Source of the DNA: an uncultured Desulfovibrio sp.
Lineage (GTDB): Bacteria > Desulfobacterota > Desulfovibrionia > Desulfovibrionales > Desulfovibrionaceae
Direction: 5' to 3'
DNA: 9,009 bases
Assembly (NCBI GenBank): GCA_947177645.1
Contig: CAMWVJ010000026.1
Coordinates: 1 to 9,009 of the forward strand
Shown: piece after piece, positions 1-6,055 of the stretch
How positions within the stretch are numbered: position 1 is the stretch's first letter
Layout of the letters: every line of letters begins with the position of its first letter
Program-made: the position numbers and the translations under genes
Notes under the pieces: model-generated
The model's database searches: none
Seen by the model: only the letters and a program-made list of their open reading frames with translations
What the model was told of the DNA's origin: nothing

Positions 1-77
1 GTGCGGTAGGGAAGATGCGATTCCAGCTTGCAGGGGCCCAGGGTGGAAATGGCCGTGTCCAGCGCGCATTTTTCCAT
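1..77 (-). CDS. Partial CDS, N-terminus of an unidentified protein
   Basis: An ATG at 77 on the minus strand opens a frame that stays open to the left edge (25 full codons). It begins MEKCALDTAISTLG and continues with a Cys-Lys-Leu-Glu stretch and a His-Leu-Pro-Tyr stretch. A good Shine-Dalgarno sequence (GAGGAA, about 5 nt upstream) supports the start. The gene reads away from the AT-rich leader at about 100-141 and runs in the same direction as the HD-domain gene, 144 bases upstream of it. I do not recognise the family from this short piece. There is no signal peptide or transmembrane pattern in the visible part. The frame could in principle be accidental, but start, ribosome binding site and codon use all look like a real gene. 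Confidence 0.6.
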   Translation of the reverse strand, partial: MEKCALDTAISTLGPCKLESHLPYR

Positions 78-183
78 GGTGTTCCTCGCACATCCTGACG
101 CTGAGTTTTTGTTTTTTTGAAGTAAAACTTTAAGATTTAGAGGCCGTTGACGGAGGGCGCCATCCCTTGTGGAGTGTGCCATA

Positions 184-213
184 CCGGGAGCAGCCCCCGA
201 GCGGGGCGCCCGG
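184..213 (-). terminator. GC-rich two-tier hairpin after the HD gene
   Basis: Just past the stop codon of the HD-domain gene lie nested inverted repeats. The outer arms are CCGGG (184-188) and CCCGG (209-213). The inner arms are GCCCC (193-197) and GGGGC (203-207). No T-tract follows in either direction, so it is not a canonical intrinsic terminator. It may be a weak terminator or a transcript-end stabiliser, or chance in GC-rich DNA. Confidence 0.25.
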
Positions 214-221
214 AAAATCTC

Positions 222-776
222 CTAGTCCGCCGCCCCCTCGCTAGCCTGTGCGGCCATGGCGGCAATGGCGAGCGCCAAAAAGGCGTCCAGCTCAAGGCCG
301 GCCTCGGCGCACTGGCGGATATTGTCGCGGTTCACCGAGGCCGCGAAGGCCTTGTCCTTCATCTTTTTCTTGATGCTCTTGGGCTCCATGCCGTCAAGCC
401 CGGTGGGGCGCATGCGCGCCGCCGCGCTGATGAGGCCGGTGACGGTCTCGCCGCAACGCAGGGCATAGTCGAGGCGGCTTTTTGGCGCGCAGCCCGTCAT
501 TTCGCCATTGTGGGCGCGGATGGCGGCAAGGCAGGGCTCGGGGAGCTTGCCGGCCAGAAGCTCGGCCCCGTCAAGACCGTGCCGCTCCGGCCGCTCGGCC
601 GTTGCGGGATAATCCACATCGTGGAGCAGCCCGGTGAGGCCCCACAGTTCTTCGTCCTCGCCGAAATGGCGCGCCAGCGCGCGGAGTACCGCTTCCGAGG
701 CGAGCGAATGCTGAAGCAGCGCCGGGCTGAGTCCCTGCTGCGCCAAAAGTTCCAGAGCTTCACTTCTTTGGATCAT
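222..776 (-). CDS. HD-superfamily hydrolase (COG2316-like)
   Basis: A 184-residue cytoplasmic protein of the HD metal-dependent phosphohydrolase superfamily. The chosen ATG (776) gives MIQRSEALELLAQQG and has GAGGG about 6 nt upstream; an open frame continues much further upstream but lacks any protein-like pattern. Visible family features are a conserved N-terminal helix (residues about 20-30), the metal-binding HD pair in GLLHDVDYPAT (residues about 48-58), a histidine in ERHG, and a second histidine in RAHNGEM. Near the C-terminus is a KSIKKKMKDKAFA stretch followed by VNRDNI. This order is typical of the small predicted HD hydrolases found in anaerobes, whose substrate is not established. 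The gene is divergent from the PSP1 gene and has its own promoter. Family assignment is firm; the biochemical role is unknown. Confidence 0.85.
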   Translation of the reverse strand: MIQRSEALELLAQQGLSPALLQHSLASEAVLRALARHFGEDEELWGLTGLLHDVDYPATAERPERHGLDGAELLAGKLPEPCLAAIRAHNGEMTGCAPKSRLDYALRCGETVTGLISAAARMRPTGLDGMEPKSIKKKMKDKAFAASVNRDNIRQCAEAGLELDAFLALAIAAMAAQASEGAAD

Positions 777-798
777 GATGCCCTCGCTTGAATAGGGC

Positions 799-827
799 AG
801 TTTACGGCACCGCCACGCCGTTGACAA
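799..827 (-). promoter_or_regulatory. Sigma-70-like promoter of the HD gene
   Basis: Read on the minus strand, TTGTCA (827-822) is followed after exactly 17 bases by TAAACT (804-799). Transcription would start near 792, giving a leader of about 15 bases that contains only the ribosome binding site and the ATG at 776. Both boxes are close to consensus, with ideal spacing. No transcript evidence is available. Confidence 0.55.
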
Positions 828-941
828 GTGCGGCGCAGGCCCCGGTGTTGACAGGCGCCGCGATATGGCCGAAACATAGCCGACAAGACCCGGCGCCCCG
901 TGGGCTGCCGGCACCCGCAACTGCTCTAGCCACGTCGGAAA

Positions 942-1667
942 ATGTCCATATTCGGTATTCGCTACCACGCGCTCGGCCAGACGGAGTATTATTCCGCCCC
1001 GGATGACTGCAAGCCCGGCGACAAGGTGCTCGTCGAGGCCGACCAGGGCTCGGCCCTCGGTGAGGTCGTCTCTGGCCCCATCGCGTCCCTGCCCGGCTCC
1101 TCCGAGGCGGATCTGCCCGTCATCCTGCGCATGGCCAACGCCGAAGACAAAGAAACCGGGCGCCGCAACGAGGCCCTTGCCCGCGAGGCCATGCGCTTTT
1201 GCAAGGAGCGCATCCGCGAACGCCGGCTGGACATGAAGCTCGTGGATGTGGAGATTTTTTTCGACCGCAGCAAGTTCATTTTCTATTTCACCGCGCCGGT
1301 GCGCATCGATTTCCGCGAACTCGTCAAGGACCTCGTGCGCGAATACCGGGCACGCATCGAGCTTCGGCAGATCGGCGTGCGCCATGAAACGCAGATGCTC
1401 GGAGCCGTGGGCAATTGCGGCATGGTGTGCTGCTGCAGGCGCTACCTGCGCAAGTTCGCTCCCGTGACCATCCGCATGGCCAAGGAGCAGAACCTGTTCC
1501 TCAACCCGGCCAAGATCTCCGGCATCTGCGGGCGCCTGCTCTGCTGCCTCTCTTACGAGCAGGAGAATTATGAGCGCTTCCACCGCAATTCTCCGCGGCC
1601 GGGCAAGAAGTACCTCACCTCGCGGGGCCTGCTCAAGGTTTTGCGGGCCAATATGTTTCGCAATTAG
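942..1667 (+). CDS. PSP1 / RicT (YaaT) family protein
   Basis: A 241-residue protein of the PSP1 C-terminal-domain family (Pfam PF04468; B. subtilis YaaT/RicT). An N-terminal beta-rich part (residues 1-60) leads into the conserved C-terminal region. That region has the family hallmarks: a cysteine cluster (Cys159, Cys163-165), RMAKEQNLFLNPAKISG (about 178-194), then CGRLLCCLSYE with Cys196 and Cys201-202. In RicT these cysteines ligate a 4Fe-4S cluster and the protein acts on RNase Y-dependent RNA processing; whether that role holds here is unknown. The ATG at 942 is the only reasonable start, because an in-frame TAG lies at 927; its GGA ribosome binding site is weak. PSP1 genes often neighbour holB and metG, and metG follows here. 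The TAG at 1665 is suspicious because the same frame stays open beyond it. Confidence 0.9.
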   Translation: MSIFGIRYHALGQTEYYSAPDDCKPGDKVLVEADQGSALGEVVSGPIASLPGSSEADLPVILRMANAEDKETGRRNEALAREAMRFCKERIRERRLDMKLVDVEIFFDRSKFIFYFTAPVRIDFRELVKDLVREYRARIELRQIGVRHETQMLGAVGNCGMVCCCRRYLRKFAPVTIRMAKEQNLFLNPAKISGICGRLLCCLSYEQENYERFHRNSPRPGKKYLTSRGLLKVLRANMFRN

Positions 1668-2069
1668 CTCTCCGTGCTCACCGAAGAGAACGAAGAAGTT
1701 GAACTGACACTTGAAGAATGGCAGGAGCTGGACCCACGGCGCCCGGACGCCGCGCCGGCGCCGGCCCCCGAGTCCAGGCATCCCGGCGAAAAGGGGCGGC
1801 GGGAGCTGGCGCCCGCGCATTCGCGCGAGGCCGGGCGCGACAGCGAGCCCGCTTCAGCGGAGCCCGAAGCGGACGACGCTGACCTCAGCCTATATGCGGA
1901 AACGGAGGAACCGAACGCCAATCCCGCCCTGGAGCGCGCCCCGCAACGGCGCGGCCGCAGACATCACCCTGCGCATGCCGCCGCTGGCGCACGCCCCGGC
2001 GGCCGGCCGCATGGTGCCGGGAGGGGCGCCGCCCCCAAAGATGCACGCCACCCGGGCGGCAAAGCATGA
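1668..2069 (+). other. Same-frame extension beyond the PSP1 stop codon
   Basis: After the TAG at 1665-1667 the PSP1 frame is open for another 133 codons, ending with TGA at 2067-2069, 10 bases before the metG start. The first part reads like protein: an acidic segment (LTEENEEVELTLEEWQEL) and then a proline/alanine/glutamate-rich stretch. The end is rich in Arg, His, Gly and Pro (QRRGRRHHPAHAAAG), as in disordered nucleic-acid-binding tails. A GTG at 1674 is the only early start and has no ribosome binding site, so an independent gene is unlikely. I read this as the former C-terminal tail of the PSP1 protein, cut off by a nonsense change, or possibly a rare read-through extension. GC-rich DNA gives long open frames by chance, so this is not certain. 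Confidence 0.5.
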
Positions 2070-2079
2070 TGGAGCCCAT

Positions 2080-4062
2080 GTGAAGACCTTTTACATCACC
2101 ACGCCCATTTATTATGTCAACGCCAATCCCCACTTGGGGCATGCCTATACGACCATCGTGGCGGACGCCATGGCGCGTTTCCACCGTTGCCTCGGCGAGG
2201 ATACGCTCTTTCTCACCGGCACGGACGAGCATGGCGACAAGATCGTGCAGGCCGCGGAAAAGCGCGGCCTGACCCCGCGGCAGTTCGTGGACGAGATCAG
2301 CGGCCACTTCCGCGCGCTCTGGCCGCGCCTTGGCATCGCCAATGACCGCTTTGTGCGCACCACGGACGAGCAGCACAAGGCCGCCGTGCAGGACTTTTTG
2401 CAAAAGGTCTACGACGCGGGCGACATCTATTTTGGCGAGTTCGGGGGCCATTACTGCTACGGCTGCGAGCGCTTCTATACGGAAAAGGAGCTGGAAAACG
2501 GCCTCTGCCCGCAGCACCTCACCAAGCCGGAATTCATCAGTGAGAAGAACTACTTTTTCCGCATGTCCAAGTATCTTCCCTGGCTGCGGGAATATATCCT
2601 TGCCAACCCGGACTTCATCCGGCCCGAGCGCTACCGCGGCGAAGTGCTCGCCATGCTCGAGTCCGGCGCGCTGGAAGACCTCTGCATCTCGCGCCCCAAG
2701 ACACGCCTCACCTGGGGCATCGAGCTTCCCTTTGACCACGATTATGTGTGCTATGTCTGGTTCGACGCGCTCATCAACTATATCAGCGCCCTCGGCTGGC
2801 CTGGCGGGGCGGAGTATGCCCGCTACTGGCCCGGCGAACATCTCGTCGCAAAGGACATCCTGAAGCCGCATGCCGTTTTCTGGCCCACCATGCTCAAGGC
2901 AGCCGGCCTGCCCCTTTACCGGCACCTCAACGTGCACGGATATTGGCTGGTGCGCGACACCAAGATGTCGAAATCGCTGGGCAATGTGGTGGACCCGCTC
3001 GACATGGGCCAGCGCTACGGGCTCGATGCCTTCCGCTACTTTCTCCTGCGCGAGATGCACTTCGGCTCTGACGCCAGCTTCAGTGAAGAGGCGCTGGTGG
3101 GGCGCATCAATGCGGACCTCGCCAATGACCTCGGCAATCTCTTCAGCCGCGTTCTTTCCATGACCGCCAAGTACTGTGACAGCCAGATACCCGCAGGCAC
3201 CGTGCACACTGACGCGGATCGCGCCATTGAAGAACTCTGTGCCTCGGCCATGGAAAATTATCTCCAGCTCTTCCGCAACGTGCGCTTTGCGCAGGCCCTG
3301 GAAGCCCTGTGGGAACTGGTGCGCGCGCTCAACAAGTATGTGGACAGCCAGGCGCCGTGGACTCTCGCCAAAGAAGGGCAGCAGGAGCGGCTTTCGACCG
3401 TGCTCAACATCCTGCTCGCCTGCATGCGCAAGATCGCGCTCTGCCTCTGGCCCGTTATGCCCAAGGCCGCGGGCGCCATGCTCGCCCAGCTCGGCGAGGA
3501 AGTGCCCGACGACGGCACGCCCCCCACACGCGACCTCGCGGCGGAAACGGCCAGCCTCTCCGGGCTCAGGGTGGGCGCCAAAGCCGCGCCGGCGTCCAAT
3601 CTTTTCCCGCGGATAGATAGTGCCGCCCTTGCTGAGGAGCAGGCAGCCAAGAAGGCAAAATCACAGGAGAAAACGAAAAAAGTTCAAGCAAAAGATGAAA
3701 AAAAGAAGGCGGATGCGGCCGCAACGAGCCCATTGCCCGAAATCAGTTTTGACACCTTCAAGAGCCTTGACCTGCGCGTGGGGACGGTGGTGAGCGCCGA
3801 GCGCCATCCCCACGCCGACCGCCTCCTGCGTCTGCTGATTGATTTTGGCGAAGGCGAGCCGCGGCAGATACTCTCCGGCATTGCGGAATATTATGCGCCG
3901 GAAGCGCTTGCCGGGCGCCAGGTGTGCGCGGTGCTCAATCTTGCGCCGCGGAAGATCCGCGGGCTTATGTCCTGCGGCATGGTGCTGACCGCGGGTGTGG
4001 GCGACTGCTGCCGCCTCCTGACGCCTGATGAGGTCGTTCCTGCCGGAAGCCCCATCTCCTAG
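2080..4062 (+). CDS. metG: Methionyl-tRNA synthetase
   Basis: A 660-residue class I aminoacyl-tRNA synthetase that charges tRNA-Met with methionine in the cytoplasm. The start is GTG at 2080 (MKTFYITTPIYYVNANPHLG), with GGAG 5 nt upstream; an ATG two bases earlier runs straight into TGA. Visible parts are the HIGH-type motif HLGH (residues 18-21), a zinc knuckle with Cys126-x2-Cys129 and Cys143-Pro-x-His146, and the KMSKS loop (295-299). The anticodon-binding helical domain follows. A Lys/Glu/Ala-rich linker (about 520-550) leads to a C-terminal Trbp111-like OB-fold (from about 556: FDTFKSLDLRVG, then HPHADRL) that binds tRNA and supports dimer formation. All catalytic motifs are intact. It lies directly behind the PSP1 region and is probably cotranscribed with it. 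An elongator tRNA-Met gene lies about 1.2 kb downstream. Confidence 0.97.
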   Translation: MKTFYITTPIYYVNANPHLGHAYTTIVADAMARFHRCLGEDTLFLTGTDEHGDKIVQAAEKRGLTPRQFVDEISGHFRALWPRLGIANDRFVRTTDEQHKAAVQDFLQKVYDAGDIYFGEFGGHYCYGCERFYTEKELENGLCPQHLTKPEFISEKNYFFRMSKYLPWLREYILANPDFIRPERYRGEVLAMLESGALEDLCISRPKTRLTWGIELPFDHDYVCYVWFDALINYISALGWPGGAEYARYWPGEHLVAKDILKPHAVFWPTMLKAAGLPLYRHLNVHGYWLVRDTKMSKSLGNVVDPLDMGQRYGLDAFRYFLLREMHFGSDASFSEEALVGRINADLANDLGNLFSRVLSMTAKYCDSQIPAGTVHTDADRAIEELCASAMENYLQLFRNVRFAQALEALWELVRALNKYVDSQAPWTLAKEGQQERLSTVLNILLACMRKIALCLWPVMPKAAGAMLAQLGEEVPDDGTPPTRDLAAETASLSGLRVGAKAAPASNLFPRIDSAALAEEQAAKKAKSQEKTKKVQAKDEKKKADAAATSPLPEISFDTFKSLDLRVGTVVSAERHPHADRLLRLLIDFGEGEPRQILSGIAEYYAPEALAGRQVCAVLNLAPRKIRGLMSCGMVLTAGVGDCCRLLTPDEVVPAGSPIS

Positions 4063-4115
4063 CGTGGCGGCGGGCTGGGCTTCCGGTCAACTCTGACTGC
4101 GCTGTAAGGATGGTT

Positions 4116-4322
4116 CTAGGCGCGATCGTCCGGCACGGCGCCGCAGCCAGCCGCACGGAAGAGGCGCGCCAAGTCCAGCGCTTCGGCGGGGGAGAGATTG
4201 AAGCGCATGCCCGCCTCGTCTAGCAGGATTTCGACCTGTTTCTGCGGGCAGCGGCTCCGTTCCTCATCGAGATAGACGAGCGCGCGGCGTACCAGTTCGC
4301 TGTGATGGATAATGGTCGGCAT
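4116..4322 (-). CDS. Small conserved-looking hypothetical protein (68 aa)
   Basis: The protein starts MPTIIHHSELVRRALVYLDE and ends with PDDRA. The start is firm: ATG at 4322 preceded by AGGGAG about 5 nt away, with a sigma-70-like promoter just upstream. The protein is predicted to be almost wholly helical, with alternating charged and hydrophobic residues (SELVRRALVYLDEE, then KQVEILLDEAGMRF, then SPAEALDLARLFRAAG). It has two cysteines and no signal peptide or membrane segment. I recognise no named family. The size and two-helix pattern would fit a small regulatory or adaptor protein, but that is a guess. It is convergent with metG (53 bases between stop codons) and divergent from uppP. 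Confidence 0.75.
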   Translation of the reverse strand: MPTIIHHSELVRRALVYLDEERSRCPQKQVEILLDEAGMRFNLSPAEALDLARLFRAAGCGAVPDDRA

Positions 4323-4342
4323 GGCGACTCCCTTTTTTGTAA

Positions 4343-4371
4343 ACCATAGGCACGTGCCACGCCCCTGGCAA
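4343..4371 (-). promoter_or_regulatory. Promoter of the 68-aa gene, with palindrome
   Basis: On the minus strand TTGCCA (4371-4366) is followed after exactly 17 bases by TATGGT (4348-4343). The start site would fall about 15-20 bases before the ATG. The spacer contains a perfect 10-base palindrome, GGCACGTGCC (4349-4358), and an overlapping inverted repeat TGCCA (4355-4359) / TGGCA (4366-4370). This layout would suit an operator, but no regulator is implicated. Confidence 0.55.
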
Positions 4372-4409
4372 GGTCGCGTGCCTGATTCGCCCTCCGGGGC
4401 CAGGATCAT

Positions 4410-5207
4410 ATGGACGATTTGCTGACATCGCTCATCTTGAGCATTGTGGAAGGCCTCACGGAGTTTCTTCCCGTCTCTTCCTCCGGGCATCTCATCCTCG
4501 TGGGCGATCTGCTCCATTTCACCGGGGAAAAGGCGGCGACGTTCGAGGTGGTCATCCAGCTCGGCGCCATCATGGCCGTGGTCGTCCTCTACTGGAAGCG
4601 CTTTGTGGGACTCGTGCGGCCGCAACCCTATGTGCGTTTTGCCGGGCCGCGCGGCCTGTGGCTGCTCTTTCTCACGTCGCTGCCCGCCTGCGTGGCCGGG
4701 CTGCTGCTCCATTCCTATATCAAGCACTATTTGTTCCGGCCCTCCACCGTGCTGGCGGCCCTGGTGGTGGGCGCCATCTGCATGATCCTTGTGGAGCGGC
4801 GCCACGAGCGTCCAACCTGCGTGAGCCTCGACGAGCTCACGCCCCGCATGGCGCTCGGCATCGGCTGCTTTCAGTGCCTCGCGCTGTGGCCCGGCTTTTC
4901 GCGCTCGGCGGCGACCATCATGGGCGGCATGATCCTTGGCGCCCGGCGCGCCCTGGCGGCGGAATATTCCTTCATCGCCGCCGTGCCCATCATGATGGCT
5001 GCGACAGGCTACGATCTGCTCAAGAACTTTTCCCTGTTCACGGCCGCGGATATCCCCTTTTTCGCCGTGGGCATGGTAGGGGCCTTTGTTTCCGCGCTCC
5101 TCGCGGTCAAGGCATTCGTGGCCCTGGTGGGCAAGATGACTCTCGTGCCCTTCGCCATCTACCGCCTGGCCTTGGCGCCTTTTGTGTATTATTTCGTAGT
5201 CCGCTGA
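4410..5207 (+). CDS. uppP: Undecaprenyl-diphosphate phosphatase
   Basis: A 265-residue BacA/UppP-family integral membrane enzyme. It dephosphorylates undecaprenyl pyrophosphate to regenerate the lipid carrier for peptidoglycan and other envelope polymers, and its overexpression gives bacitracin resistance in other bacteria. Signature residues are present: Glu14 and Glu18 in SIVEGLTEFLPVSSSGH with His27, and the PGFSRSAAT motif at 161-169 with Ser164 and Arg165, corresponding to the E. coli catalytic serine-arginine pair. Several hydrophobic helices fill the rest, and the length is normal for the family. The ATG at 4410 has AGGA 4 nt upstream. No promoter stands out in the short divergent region shared with the 68-aa gene. 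No clear intrinsic terminator precedes the tRNA promoter downstream. Confidence 0.97.
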   Translation: MDDLLTSLILSIVEGLTEFLPVSSSGHLILVGDLLHFTGEKAATFEVVIQLGAIMAVVVLYWKRFVGLVRPQPYVRFAGPRGLWLLFLTSLPACVAGLLLHSYIKHYLFRPSTVLAALVVGAICMILVERRHERPTCVSLDELTPRMALGIGCFQCLALWPGFSRSAATIMGGMILGARRALAAEYSFIAAVPIMMAATGYDLLKNFSLFTAADIPFFAVGMVGAFVSALLAVKAFVALVGKMTLVPFAIYRLALAPFVYYFVVR

Positions 5208-5249
5208 CGCGAGGGAAGCGCGACGCCCGGCAGTACGCGCAAAAATTGC

Positions 5250-5278
5250 TTGCCAAGCCCGGGCAAGTCGCGTAGAAA
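5250..5278 (+). promoter_or_regulatory. Promoter of tRNA-Met
   Basis: TTGCCA (5250-5255) and TAGAAA (5273-5278) are separated by exactly 17 bases and lie 25 bases before the mature tRNA 5' end. A GC-rich discriminator (GTGCG) follows the -10 box, as is common in stable-RNA promoters. The spacer overlaps a CTTGCC/GGCAAG inverted repeat that could also be the weak end of the uppP transcript. Confidence 0.55.
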
Positions 5279-5302
5279 GTGCGTTGCGCATCGAGTGCCT
5301 GT

Positions 5303-5379
5303 GGCAAGGTAGCTCAGTTGGTCAGAGCATGCGGTTCATACCCGCAGTGTCGGGGGTTCAAATCCCTCCCTTGCTACCA
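5303..5379 (+). tRNA. tRNA-Met (anticodon CAU), elongator type
   Basis: A complete 77-base cloverleaf. The acceptor arm is GGCAAGG / CCTTGCT with a G1-U72 wobble, the discriminator is A, and the CCA is encoded (5377-5379). The D arm is GCTC/GAGC. The anticodon stem is TGCGG/CCGCA with loop TTCATAC and anticodon CAT at 5337-5339. The T arm is GGGGG/CCCTC with TTCAAAT. The initiator hallmark (C1 unpaired with A72, and three G-C pairs below the loop) is absent, so it is not fMet. The G1-U72 pair and the TTCATACCC loop region resemble elongator tRNA-Met of other bacteria more than the lysidine-modified tRNA-Ile(CAU). The 3' end borders a truncated integrase gene, so it is probably an integration site. 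Confidence 0.95.
5351..5379 (+). other. Probable attachment site at the tRNA-Met 3' end
   Basis: P4-type integrases usually recombine within the 3' part of a tRNA gene and leave the tRNA intact. The integrase remnant begins 160 bases downstream and reads away from the tRNA, the usual layout for an attL end. The exact crossover cannot be placed because no second copy of the T-arm/acceptor sequence is visible in the window. Confidence 0.4.
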
Positions 5380-5392
5380 ACATGTTGTCAAG

Positions 5393-5434
5393 GAAGTCCA
5401 AGGTTGTCTCAAAGGCCTTGGACTTCTTTATTTT
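5393..5434 (+). terminator. Rho-independent terminator after tRNA-Met
   Basis: A perfect 11-base inverted repeat, GAAGTCCAAGG (5393-5403) and CCTTGGACTTC (5416-5426), with a 12-base loop is followed by TTTATTTT. It would end the tRNA transcript 14 bases past the CCA. If the tRNA 3' end is an attachment site, this hairpin came in with the element. Confidence 0.85.
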
Positions 5435-5491
5435 GAGTCTTCCTGGGTTGTTCATGTTGTTCTTATAGTCATTGGCACTTCAGGAGGATGA

Positions 5492-5539
5492 GGGTAACAC
5501 ACGGGGTAACGAGCTAAAGCGAACAGGAGCTGTTACCCC
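5492..5539 (+). repeat. GGGTAAC repeats upstream of the integrase
   Basis: Two direct copies of GGGTAAC (5492-5498 and 5504-5510, 12 bases apart) and one inverted copy, GTTACCCC (5532-5539), lie directly before the integrase ATG. The second and third copies form an inverted repeat extended by GAGCT / AGCT, which would enclose the ribosome binding site AGGAG (5525-5529). Short direct repeats of this type beside tyrosine integrase genes commonly act as arm-type binding sites. Their use here is inferred from position. Confidence 0.5.
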
Positions 5540-5910
5540 ATGCCGCTTACAGATACAGCCATCAAGGCCCTGAAGCTGAAGGCGGCACGCTACAAGGTAT
5601 TTGACGGTGGCGGCCTCTATCTCGAAGTTCTGCCCACTGGTTCAAAAGTCTGGCGCATCAAGTACCCGGAAGAGGGGAAAGACCGCCGCCATACCGTCGG
5701 CCATTATCCTGCCGTCAGTCTGCGTGACGCGCAGCTTGCGGTGCTCAATGCGAAGGCGCTCCTCGAGTCGGGCGAGTGCTTGGAGCCTGAAGACAAGGCG
5801 TTAAATCCCACGTTCAGCGCAACGGCATTCGAGTGGATAGAGTGCCAAGCGCCCCGATGGAGCGAGGCGCACAAGACCACTGTCACCACGCGGCTGCAAA
5901 AACTCGCGTT
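5540..5910 (+). pseudogene. Truncated tyrosine integrase (DUF4102 / P4 type)
   Basis: The N-terminal part of a site-specific tyrosine recombinase that would integrate and excise an element at a tRNA gene. The start MPLTDTAIKALKLKAARYKV, followed by FDGGGLYLEVLPTGSKVWR and HTVGHYPAVSLRDAQ, is the typical arm-DNA-binding domain (DUF4102, Pfam PF13356). The beginning of the core-binding domain follows (residues about 93-123, with WSEAHKTTVTTRLQKL). Recognisable integrase sequence ends near 5910, after about 124 of the usual 400 or so residues. The open frame itself runs on to 6034 but there reads antisense IS5-like DNA. The catalytic domain with the R-H-R-Y residues is missing, so the product cannot recombine DNA. 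AGGAG lies 10 nt before the ATG, within a possible hairpin. Confidence 0.85.
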
Positions 5911-5989
5911 CCTTCCCGACCTGGAGGCGCGGTTCCAAATACTCTCAAACCTTGTCAGATATATCGTGACGATGATGAGCAGCTTGCAT
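5911..5989 (-). pseudogene. IS5-family transposase, N-terminal fragment
   Basis: On the minus strand an ATG at 5989, preceded by AAGGAG, starts MQAAHHRHDISDKV. An in-frame TGA (5947-5945) stands where a Trp codon is expected, then EYLEPRL follows. After a one-base deletion the sequence continues PGREG. The pattern RHDISD-x-x-W-E-x-x-x-P-x-LPGR-x-G is the N-terminal signature of IS5/IS427-group DDE transposases. Similarity ends near 5911, at the integrase boundary. A promoter-like pair, TTGAAG (6027-6022) and TAAAAG (6004-5999) with a 17-base spacer, lies just upstream. Only about 26 codons remain and they are broken, so the fragment is dead. The call rests on remembered family consensus. Confidence 0.6.
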
Positions 5990-6055
5990 ATCCTGCTCCT
6001 TTTATGGGAAAAAGCAGAAAACTTCAAAAATTAAAAGAAAGATGAGGACTCTATC

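Noticed and set aside
777..1820. Long minus-strand open frame extending the HD gene upstream to 1820
   Set aside because: It is antisense to the PSP1 gene, shows no protein family pattern, and the ATG at 776 has its own ribosome binding site and promoter.
1711..2079. N-terminal extension of metG by 123 codons
   Set aside because: The family begins at the KTFYITTPIYY segment, GTG 2080 has a good ribosome binding site, and the extension reads as Arg/Pro-rich shadow sequence.
1885..3207. 440-codon minus-strand open frame
   Set aside because: It is antisense to metG, which has intact catalytic motifs. Its composition (His/Gly/Val/Ala-rich) is what a GC-rich codon pattern gives on the opposite strand.
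5208..5272. Intrinsic terminator for uppP (CTTGCC/GGCAAG hairpin near 5249-5267)
   Set aside because: The stem is only six bases, no T-tract follows, and it overlaps the better-supported tRNA promoter.
4323..5291. Extension of the 68-aa minus-strand gene into a 391-residue protein
   Set aside because: The extra part is antisense to uppP and lacks protein-like patterning; promoter and ribosome binding site mark the ATG at 4322.
5303..5379. Initiator tRNA-fMet or lysidine-modified tRNA-Ile(CAU)
   Set aside because: There is no unpaired 1:72 C-A, and the G1-U72 pair with this anticodon-loop context fits elongator tRNA-Met better. Ile2 is not fully excluded by eye.
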